In this document: positions 34,110 to 44,066 of the stretch, one piece after another
Numbering within the stretch: position 1 is the stretch's first letter
Layout: each line of letters begins with the position of its first letter
Assembly (NCBI GenBank): GCA_003024785.1
Contig: PUQB01000295.1
Coordinates: 243,616 to 307,615 of the forward strand
Origin: Selaginella tamariscina
Lineage: Eukaryota; Streptophyta; Lycopodiopsida; Selaginellales; Selaginellaceae
Direction: 5' to 3'
Length of the DNA stretch: 64,000 bases
Translations under genes and position numbers: made by a program
The notes under the pieces: model-generated
What the model was told of the DNA's origin: nothing
Databases searched by the model: none
Seen by the model: the letters and a program-made list of their open reading frames with translations, nothing else

Positions 34110-37100
34110 TTAAGCTTCAGAAAACATACATTCCCTTGCAGTTTTGTTAATCGTGACTTTATCAACGCTTCTTGACATCCACCCATATCGAATGGATTTA
34201 ACATTTATAAAACATGCTGGGTCTTTTTGATTGGGAGACCATGTTTTCTCTAGGCATCCATTATATCTTTCGCTCTCCTTCTCGTGTCGCCTTTTTTGTG
34301 GTTTGAACCATGCAACCTTAACAATACTATTTTTTGTGATTACTTCAGGTGTGTCGATAATTTGACCCATCCAAATAGGCTGATTATATGACGCATCTGG
34401 AGTAATGAGAACCATCATTAGTTTTTGAAGATCCTGCAGCAATCAAAGTATGCTTTAGGTTTTTGGTTCCTTTGTCCAACAAAGTGTGGGGTTTGCACTT
34501 CCACATCACTACTGGCTTCTATGTCGTCTGTGCTCAGTGATGTCATTTCAATCTCCTCTCGCCACCTTGTTTTAGGCCAAAAAGGGTGTTGCAATTCTGT
34601 ACTTGTGACAGTAGGCCCTTCCAACTCTCGAACAACAGTCTCCCAATAGTCGACCACATGCTTATATAGTTCTGAGTAACCAGTTGCCTTATCAGAATTC
34701 TTTGGCATCGATTTTTGAACCCATGCCACATATTTTTTGATGCCATCAATAATAACCTCTTGTTCCTTGAGCTGGGCACTCAATGGAATAGGGTCTGGTT
34801 GTCCTTCTGGGAGAAGTGGCTTTCCATCTCTCCACTTTTGAAGAGCATTAAGCCCTCTTTCGGTAACCACTCCTGCTCTGATGGCCGTAACTTGTACTGC
34901 ATAATAGGTATACCATCTCGTATGGAGAAAAAGAATTGTAGCGGCACAAGGTGACCAACTAAAGAATCACTCCCTCTTTTATATACTCCTTGAGAAATTT
35001 TTTGAAGTCTGGCACCTCAGTCACAAGCAAAGCACAACTTTTTTTGGAGATGCAATTTTCAAAAAGATTCATCATATGCGGTAAGGTAAGTGCACTTGTC
35101 CTTTTTGTAGAGTTGGAGACCTTGCTGAAGAACGCATCAATATCTTCATGAGTGTGACCAACCATAAGAAAACTGAGCGTGATTGTTTCAAACACACCTT
35201 TGGCAACAAGCATTGACAAGTATGCTAGCACATATCTAGAAAATAAAAGTAAGTATGAGCTTGAGAAACCCTTAAGTAAAATGATTTACCTATTTTTGTT
35301 CTCGCCTGCACATTATCCATCTGTAAAAGCAAATGACGAGGAAGCTTATTTGATGTTGAGGACACATGTACACTATTTGAGCTAGATCCCTCCACTGAAC
35401 CTGAACTCTCAACAGGGCCATCTGTTTTTTGTGCAGGTTGCTGACAATGCCTCTCATATTCCCAAGTAGCCTCAAGTGCAGACGTGTTCATGAGAGCATT
35501 ATGTAAAGGTTGAAGGTGTTGTTTCTTTCACTTTGAGATCACTGATAGGACTTGTCTGTGAGTGGGCTTCAAGGTTTTCGAAACACATGGCCAACGACCC
35601 AATAGTGAAATTGGAGTCGCTAGACCAATGTGGAAGTGAAAAGTGTCCATATGACTCACAACCGTGTCCATGTGTTAGCACACCTGTCAATGAAATCGGA
35701 AGTTTCATGACATTTCCAAGGCACTTTGGTGTTGCAACGAGCTTTGGAATGCTGGTCTTTGAATGATCCATCTTGTCATGGATCAAGCACAGGTACTCTG
35801 ATGGGCGTGACACAGAAAGCATGCGGTGTGCATAGTACTGAGACCGGCAAGTTTGTTGTGCAATCATGTGGGCCTCCATCTTTTGAATGGCAGTGATCTC
35901 CACCAAGGTTTTTGCACAAGCCTCTGCAGCCTTCAATGATGTACAAGTGTCACACTTGGAAAAGCTAGAGTGTTTTGCAATCTCCACATCCTTAAAATGA
36001 GTATTCCATATGTTGTTGAAGGTACCAGTGCAGATTGCTTGCAGCCCCATCAAACTGAGGCACTTGTTCACATGTTCACACAGCTTCAATTGAGTGTAGA
36101 TTGAAGGCAAAACCTTGAGATTTTCCCTGACCCCTGCATTTGTGGTTCGGCATTTGTGAGGCATCCTGTCTGCATTTGCTTCCACAAAAGCCTTGAGTAT
36201 CTCTATGGCTGCCATATGTGAGAGCGGGTTTTGACCAAGCGAGTGTTCCCATGTACTGAGGTTCGCGCTCCATCTAGCCACTCATCCCTCCGACGGTAGA
36301 ACGTGGTCTTTGGGATCCCGTATATACTGTACCAAGCTTTGAAGCAGATGGCCACCTTATTAAATACCATGGATGTACTCTGATAACCTGTGTCCGAGGC
36401 CATTCCATCAATACACCCAGTTAGTGCAGCATATACAAACTCATGCCTTTGCTTTTGGGTGAGCGTACGAAAGACATGTCTACATTGGGTAATTTCATTC
36501 CGGTCTGCCATCTGACAACACTTCTTCTTGCAGCAGTCAATCGTGGAAATGCTCGTAACACTTTCGGAAGATGTAGGATCCATCTTTACCCTCTTGCTGA
36601 AACTTGCAGGGGAAGATCTCAACCCATGAATCGCCTTTTTCTTACAATAGGACCAATGCAAGGAACCTCTTCAAATATGAGTTGTTCTTCCGGGTTGTTA
36701 TTATTGAAATCCAACCCAGAATATGTTGAACCATCTTGCCGTCTTAATTCAGATGTTCGCCACCTCACGAGGGATCCAGGATGCAAAGTGCCATTAGGTG
36801 AAACCTCCTGTCACAACTACACCCACGAAGTCGGACCCTAGTTTCTCTTCTGACACTGCTTCCATTGGATTTATAGCTGTGATGATGCCTCTCCAACTTC
36901 AATCTCATGAAGAAAGAGAATCACCTCATCCATCACAGCAGGCAAGCCATCATCTGGAAAACTCGTGCTACTATTTGTTTGTGACTCTGTATATTCTGTG
37001 TCAGCCTTGACTTCATCCAAATTCCACAATACAGGAGAACCCTCCTCAAATTCCATTCCAGAACCTCAACATGCTTGAAAATGGTGTTCACCCATACGTA

Positions 37101-38951
37101 CACACAAGATCCTTGGGCAATATTGTGACATGATGCATTATCATCTCGAACTTCCACAGTTCCAGTGCCAACTATCTCGTTGTTCCGAAGACATACTTTA
37201 TCTCCAGTATTAACATATTGTCCTGCACATAAATAATTGTGTTATTTATGATATCTGTTTATGCAATATTTCTAAGAAATCATAACTGCGGTTGCTTAAT
37301 AATATGCATGTGCAATAATACATAATTATGTATAAAGATAATATCTCATGCTTTATTAATATAACTGATGGGCGGGATTAATCCCGCCGCAGACTCTACC
37401 CCTTCAGAGGAGTCGGCGGGATTAATCCCGCCGCCGACTCTACCCCTTCGGAGAGAGTGGGGATTAATCGCCGCCGATACTTCCTCGTCAAGAGAGCGGG
37501 ATTAATCCCGCCCTCCTCCGACGAGGAGAGTCCGGCGGGATTAATCCCGCCGCCGGACTTCCTCTCGAGAGAGTCGGCGGGATTAATCCCGCCGCATCCT
37601 CCGAGAGGAAGAGGGCGGGATTAATCCCGCCCACAACCTGACGACGGAGAATAGGCGGCGGATTAATCCCGCCCACAACTCTGACGACGGGGAATAAGCG
37701 GCGGGATTAATCCCGACTCTCTCCAAAACTATGATTTCAAAAGATTCGGGATGAATTCTGCCCACAATATTTAAAACAGAAGTAGTGGGCGAGATTAATC
37801 CCGCCACCCCTTCTCTGCCTCCTAAAATGGTTGGCGAGATTAATCCGCTGACAACTCTTTCTAATAAATTCAAGTAAATCATTATCAGTTAGAGAGTTAT
37901 CGCGGGATTAATCTCGCCGCTCTTTTTAAGAGGCGGAGAAGTATTGCCCGAACTAATTCTGCCATAGCTATGAAAGAGATGGTGGCGGGATTAATCCCGC
38001 CACCTCTTCAAAGAGGCAAAAAAAAAATGGCCGGATTAATCCCGCCGCCTCGGCTAACCGAGAATATTTAAGTATTATTTTATGATATCTATTTATGCAA
38101 TATTCTAAGAAATCTGAATTACGGTTACTTAATAATATGCATATGCAATAATATATAATTATGTTTAGAGATAATATCTCATGTTTGATTAATACAACTG
38201 ATGGGTGGGATTAATCCCGCCCATGAATCCCTCCGACGAGGAACGGTCGGCGGGATTAATCCCGCCGCCGACTCAACCCCTTCGGAGAGAGTCAGCGGGA
38301 TTAATCCCGCCGGACTCCCCCCGAGGAGGAAGAGGCGGCGGGATTAATCCCGCCGGCTCTTCCTTGTCGGAGGGAGTCCAAGGCGGGATTAATCCCGCCC
38401 ACGATTCTTACGACGGGGAATGGGTGGCGGGATTAAACCCGCACATAACTCTTTCCAAAACTATGATTGCAAAGAGATCTCGGGATAAATCCTGTCCCCA
38501 AATCCTTAAAACAGGGAAGTGGTGGCGAGATTAATCCCGCCACCCCTTCCCTGCCTCCTAAAATGGTTGGCGGGATTAATCCCGCCGACAACTCTTTCTA
38601 ATAAATTCTGGTAACTCTTCATCAGTTAAGAAGGTTATCGGCGGATTAATCCCGCCACTCTTTTTCAGTGGCGGAAAGCATTGTTCGAGAGATGGTGGCG
38701 GGATTAATCCCGCCACCTCTTCGAAGAGGCAAAAAAGAAATGGCCGGATTAATCCCGCCGCCCCGGTTAACATAGAATATTAAGTTAAAAGGATATTTAA
38801 ACGGGATAAATCCCTAACGGAATATATTATAATCCTAATGCATTCCTAAACCCCTAAATTGTAATTTTAAGAGAGAATGTAAGAGTGAATCTTTTAAATA
38901 TTTTTAAATTTGTTTATAATACTTACTTGTAAACAGCACTGAAGGCGCCAT
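34110..38951 (-). CDS. DUF7869-like multi-exon protein with array-filled first intron
   Basis: Exon 1 is 38951-38927 ('MAPSVLFT', donor GTAAGT). Exon 2 starts at 37222 after acceptor 'gtgcag' and joins in frame: 'QYVNTGDKVCLRNNEIVGTG', 'VEVRDDNASCHNIAQGS'. Later parts are 'CCKKKCCQMADRNEITQC' (36540), 'IYGIPKTTFYRRRDEWLDG' (36310), 'LSHMAAIEILKAFVEANADR' (36230), 'CLIHDKMDHSKTSIP' (35790), 'LPRHLLLQMDN' (35345), a 65-bp intron, 'YVLAYLSMLVAKGVFETI' and 'FLMVGHTHEDIDAFFSKVSN' (35230-35120), then a C-terminal 'NQPIWMGQIIDTPEV' module to a stop near 34110. CC-rich start, HGN, HDKMDH, LQxDN and GHTHEDID in this order are what I know of a large, expanded eukaryotic family of unknown role, suspected to be transposon-linked. 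Frame shifts near 37070, 36615 and 36215 mean a dying gene or assembly indels. Confidence 0.55.
37236..38790. repeat. Palindrome array 1 (GGCGGGATTAATCCCGCC family)
   Basis: About 29 perfect or degenerate copies of an 18-bp perfect palindrome, spaced mostly 35-60 bp, lie inside intron 1 of the DUF7869-like gene. The array is two direct repeats: unit 1 about 37236-38070 and unit 2 about 38075-38780. Each starts with the same AT-rich lead ('gatatct..ttatgcaatatt', 'gataatatctcatg', 'aactgatggg'), and most spacers match in order. Spacers often fold too, for example 'gactc..ccccttcggag..gagtc'. Some copies are decayed ('cgggatgaattctgcc'). GC content jumps from about 25% outside to well above half inside. 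Confidence 0.95.
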
Positions 38952-38954
38952 GCT

Positions 38955-40180
38955 TTCCTATAAAGAATAGCACCCAATTTAATCTTGCTCCAGAGATGAT
39001 CACTATGAAGAAAAAAGAAGATTTAAAGAGTGAAAAATACAGAAATGAAGAAACCCTTGCCGGAGAAAGAACCAGATCTGAATTTGAGTGAGAAATTAAA
39101 TGCATTTTCAAATTTACATGTCAGACAGACAATACATATGTCAGAAATTCAAATTTTTTAAAAAGAACAGAAAATAAAATTTAAAATGAGTTGACACAAA
39201 TATCCGACACTCTGATATATACTTTCCAGTTTCAATGAGTATTTTAAAATTGCATTTAATGTTATTCAAGTGATTCAAGCTGTTTAATATTACGAAATTT
39301 TAGACTATATTCTACATTCTTAGTATTCAAGTTTATATATATATATATATATATAATATATACTTATACAATAAATAAATTGATGTATTATTATGTATCA
39401 TTTAAAATATATTCATAGTCTGTTTATTATTATTATTTTCTTAATTACTCGAGTATTTAGTTTTCATTTCCTAGTATCAATGGGATATTCTTTATTATTT
39501 TATTAATATTTGAAGAATATTCTAATATTAAACCTGATTATCATAATTAAATTAGTCTTGTTCTTAATTATTGCAGTAATTATTCTACATTTGTATATAT
39601 TAATGGGATTTCTCAATTAATTTGTTATTATTTCAAGAATATTCATGTGTTAAACCTTATTATCAATATTAAAATATATATTATTAAAACTATATATGAC
39701 TATATATTAGATAAAATGATGTATTATTATGTATAATTTAAAATATGTTCATAGTGTGTATATTAATATCATTTCCTTATAATTAATCTTCTTTATATTA
39801 ATGGGATATTCTTTATTATTTTCTTATTATTCCAAGAATATTCCAATATTAAATATGATTATGATAATTAATTTAGTTAATTATTTGAGTACTTAATTTA
39901 CATTTGTATATATTAATGGGATTTTCTCAATTAATTTCTTATTATTTCAAGAATATTTCAATGTTAAACCTTTTTATCAATATTAAATTAATATATATTA
40001 TTAAAACTATATATGGCTATATATTAGATAAAATCATATATTATTAGTATAATTTAAAATATGTTCATAGTGTGTTTATTAATATTATTTTCTTAATTAT
40101 TCGATGTTTGTTTTGCACACATATATAAACACAATCATAAATTTACACACGCATTACAAGAACTTACAAAAACACATATG
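38955..40180. repeat. AT-rich tandem repeat, period about 320-335 bp
   Basis: Units recognisable by 'taatttaaaatatgttcatagtgtgt' at about 39400, 39735 and 40050, and by 'atattaatggga..ttct' at 39475, 39595, 39805 and 39915. Extremely AT-rich, no gene. It lies upstream of the DUF7869-like gene. Confidence 0.7.
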
Positions 40181-40329
40181 CACACACATGCACAACCCTA
40201 AACCAAACTGAAGAAATATGTTACTTCTTTATTGAAAACATCATGTTCAACGCATGTATGATATATGTACTCAATCTGTGTGTATGTAACACATTGAATT
40301 TACATGTGTAATATTTATATTAAGCTTGT

Positions 40330-40910
40330 TGGGAGCAAACCCTAAACCCTGTGTATACATGTGTGTACAAAAATAATTTTTCAACACTCTCTCTTCACAC
40401 CATGCATGATCCATCCTAAACCCTAAACCCTAAACCCTAATATGTAACACAATGAATTTACTCATGTAATATGTATGTATGTCTGTGTGTATACACGTGT
40501 GTATGTATATATGTGTACTCTGTATGTATATATGTGTACTTTCTCTTCTCTCATACATACACACCATGCATGATCCATGTTAATATGTACTGTCTCTCTT
40601 CTCTTAAACATACACACCATGCATGATCTATAATATGTACTCGGTCTCTCTAATATTATGTACTAATATGTATGTATGTCTGTGTGTATAATACACACCA
40701 TGCATGATCCATAATATGTACTGTCTCTCTTCTCTCATATACTATGTATGTATATCTGTGTATAATATGTGTAAGTATATATGTGTACTAATATATGCAA
40801 TGTGTACTACAAAAATAATTTTTCAACACTCTCTCTTCTCTCATACATACACACCATGCATGATCCATCCTAAATCCAAAACCCTAAACCCTAAACCCTA
40901 AACCCATGTA
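40330..40910. repeat. Telomere-type CCCTAAA tracts in a CATGCATGATCCAT repeat
   Basis: Two interstitial tracts of about 3.7 units of CCCTAAA (40415-40440 and 40878-40904) each lie just after 'acaccatgcatgatccatcctaaa'. The phrase 'cacaccatgcatgat' recurs near 40397, 40561, 40614, 40687 and 40851, so a tandem unit carrying the telomere-like motif has been amplified. Short CCCTAAA pairs also occur at 40193 and 40343. Confidence 0.85.
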
Positions 40911-41269
40911 ATATGTGTGTATACACGTGTGTATGTATATATTATGTGTATTAATATATGCAATGTGTATGTATGTATTGATACACATGAAACTTTAACA
41001 CTCTCATGGACACACACATGTTAAATCCCTGCATGATTTATATTTTTGGGGTGTATGTGATACACCCACGCACACACACGCGCTAATAATATAATGAAAG
41101 AATATTCGTTTAGAGCGAATTTATATTTTATTCTTTTTAGGGTTTAAGTATATTCTCCGAAAGAATATTCTATTAGGGTTAATATATATATTTAATTCCT
41201 TTAGAGTTTAGGTATATTCTTAGGGTTTCAAGAGGCGGCGGCTGTGAAATCGGCGGCGGCGGCTGTGCA

Positions 41270-41776
41270 CACAGGTGAAATCTGTGTGTGTGTGTGTATA
41301 TGTATGTATGTATATATGTATAGGAGTGTGCGTATAATTTTATGTGTACCAGTATTTATAAATTTGTTCTTATTGATCTATCTCTCACACACGCACACTG
41401 CTTTACATATTATATATATATATATATATAATCAATGCATATTAACAAATAGTATACAACACTAGTTATATATATGCTTATATATTCATATGGGTTATAT
41501 ATCTATATACACACATATATATATGTGTGTTTTATCTGTATAATTTTATTTATTTATTAGTTTTATCTCTCGCACACACACGCACACTCCTGTGTATATA
41601 TATGTGTGTGTGTGTGTTTGTTTATCTGTATGATTTTATTTGTTTCGCTCACACACGCATACACACAAATACATATACACATATATATATACCTATATAC
41701 ATACATATATTATGTGTACCAGTATCTATATAATTTTTTTATTGATCTATCTCTCCCACACACATGCACACTGCTT

Positions 41777-41817
<41 letters not shown>

Positions 41818-42180
41818 TATATATATATAATCAATGCATATTAACAAATAGTATACAACACTAGTTTATATATATGCTTATATATTCACAGACTCTCTCT
41901 CTTTCTCTATGGGTTATATATCTATATACACACATATATATGTGTGTGTTTATCTGTATAATTTTATTTATTTATTAGTTTTATTTTTCGCACACACGCA
42001 CACTCCTGTGTATATATATGTGTGTGTTGTTGTTTGTTTATCTGATTTTATTTGTTTCACTCACACGCATACACACGATATACATATATATACCTATGTA
42101 CACACATATTTTGTACCAGTACTGTATAATTTTATTTATTTATCTATCTCTTGCACACACACGTACACTCCTATACATAC

Positions 42181-42211
<31 letters not shown>

Positions 42212-42290
42212 ATATATATATATCACACACATATATATGTGTGTGTTTTTATTGTATAATTTTTTTATATTATTTTTTCTCTCGCACACA
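41270..42290. repeat. Microsatellite-rich tandem repeat, period about 375-395 bp
   Basis: The unit runs 'tgtaccagta..t', 'atcaatgcatattaacaaatagtatac', '(TA)n', 'ttatctgtataattttatttatttattag', 'cgcacacac', and restarts at about 41342, 41716 and 42112 (partial). It ends at the start of palindrome array 2. Long (TA)n tracts at 41780-41829 and 42188-42222. Confidence 0.8.
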
Positions 42291-42296
42291 CGTTAA

Positions 42297-43790
42297 GCCC
42301 CTCGAGCGGCCGGATTAATCCCGCCACTATAGGTTTATGGCCTCGGCAGCGGGATTAATCCCGCCGCTATATGGTTGGGGCCATGCGGCGGGATTAATCC
42401 GCCGCCCATGGCCTACGTGAGGGGCCTGGCGGCGGGATTAATCCCGCCGCTCACCCATGCCCTGCGCGGAATGCGGCGGGATTTATCTCGTCGGCAATGG
42501 CCTGTGTGAAGGCCCTAATGGGCGGGATTAATCCCGGCGGATTCCGCGCAGGGCATTTACACGGGATGGGTGGCGGGATTAATCCCGCCGCTCATGAGGC
42601 TAACCGAAGAGCTGCATGAAAGATCTGCACGGAAGGCTAACCGAAGAGCCTGCATGACATGTCCTGCGCGTAAGGCGGCGGGATTAATCCCGCCGCCAGG
42701 GAATTCACGCAGGACATGAACGGCGGGATTAATCCGCCCCACGCTCATGCCCTTGCGGAGGGCGGCGGGATTAATCCGCCGCTCAGGCACTTCCGCAGGA
42801 TATAAGCGGCGGGATTAATCCCGCCCCCACCCATCCCTGTTCAAAATGCGCAGCCAATATATATGTGTGAGCGCATGATTTACGAGAGGGCGGCGGGATT
42901 ATCTCTCCGAACCTTCATTGCCCGGTGCGGGATTAATCCCGCCACCCTTTTTTCCTCATTGGTATGTTGAATCAATCCCGACTAACTCTGTCTGAGACGG
43001 AGAAGGTTTACAAATACCAATGGAGGGAACTGAGAAGGGTGGTGGGATTAATTTCACCATCCCTTACATGGTGGGCGGATTAATCCCGCCGCGTACGCAT
43101 GCCCTGCGCGGAATCGGGCGGGATTTATCCCGCCGCCATTGGCCTGCCTGAAGGGCCTAGGCGGCGGGATTAATCCCACAAGATTTCGCACAGGGCATTG
43201 GCGTTCGGCGGGATTAATCCCGCCGACTAAGGCCCGAGTGAAGGGCCTGGGAGGCGGGATTAATCCCGCCGCGTACGCCATGCCTGCGCGGAATCGGGCG
43301 GGATTATCCCGCCGCCATTGGCCTGCCTGAAGTGCCTAGGCGCGGATTAATCCCGCCCGATTCCGCGTAGGGAAGGCCGTCCGGCGGGATTAATCCCGCC
43401 GAGTCTTCAATGCCTGTTGGAGAATGAATCTCGCCACCCTTCCTTTTTCTCCATTGGTGAGTGGACCAATCCCAAACGTTTCTGTCTGAGACGTAGAAGG
43501 TTTACAACATACCAATGGAGAGGGACTGGGAAGGGTGGCGAGATTCATTTAACCATCCCTTACATGGTGGGCGAGATTAATCCCGCCTCCTTTCTGGAGT
43601 CACTGAAGGGGTGTGAGAAATAAATCCTGCCCAGTTCTCTCTGAGACCGAGAAGGGTGGCAAGATTAATTCCGCACTCCCGTTCAAGGCCTCCAGAAAGG
43701 TGGCGAGATTAATCCCGCCCACTCTTTCAGGAGGCATTGAAGGGGTGGCGAGATTAATCCCGCCGCACCTTCCATGTGAATATATATGTG
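42297..43790. repeat. Palindrome array 2 (GGCGGGATTAATCCCGCC family)
   Basis: About 30 copies, perfect to decayed, of the same 18-bp palindrome as array 1, but with different spacers. Many spacers here are 'atgccctgcgcggaat' on one side and its complement 'attccgcgcagggcat' on the other, so each palindrome is the centre of a longer inverted repeat. A block of about 490 bp is duplicated (42905-43090 resembles 43400-43585, each with 'ccattggt...accaatgg' hairpins and 'gtctgagacg.agaaggtttac'). Towards the 3' side the core drifts to 'ggcgaGATTAATcccgcc'. It lies directly 5' of the ParB/methyltransferase-like gene. Confidence 0.95.
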
Positions 43791-43878
43791 TATTAGTATA
43801 TATAAGTTGCATATCTCATTTTATTTACTTTTATCATCTTATCATAATATTTCGAGTAAAAGCTAGGAATCTATGTAA

Positions 43879-43965
43879 AACTGTCCAGAGCTCACATTTG
43901 TGGTGGTTCTAAAACGAAATGTTATCTTTCTTTTGCACTAACACAAATGTGAGCTTCGGACAGTT
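43879..43965. other. Hairpin with 24-bp arms upstream of the ParB-like gene
   Basis: Arms 43879-43902 (aactgtccagagctcacatttgtg) and 43942-43965 pair over 24 bp with a 2-bp mismatch. The loop is 39 nt. It sits between palindrome array 2 and the first exon at 44067. It could be a regulatory or transcribed foldback, or the remnant of a small transposon. Confidence 0.8.
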
Positions 43966-44066
43966 AATTACGTCTACTTCTCTCTGTGTATTATTTTTGT
44001 ATATTCGGGTTTATACAAGTGTGTGTGCGTTTTTATATAATTTATTTATAGTGTATTATTTTGCAG

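Noticed and set aside
41270-42290. Tyr/Ile/His-rich open frames as membrane proteins
   Set aside because: They translate (TA)n and (CA)n tracts of a tandem repeat and occur in several frames at once.
37365-43790. CRISPR-like array of regular repeats and spacers
   Set aside because: Spacing and spacer content are irregular, spacers are themselves repeated and palindromic, the whole setting is eukaryotic, and no cas-type gene is present.
37488-43812. Open frames over the palindrome arrays translating as GGINPA / AGLIPP repeats
   Set aside because: The palindrome reads open in two of three frames on both strands, so these frames are an automatic by-product of the repeat. There is no start context, domain or splice support.
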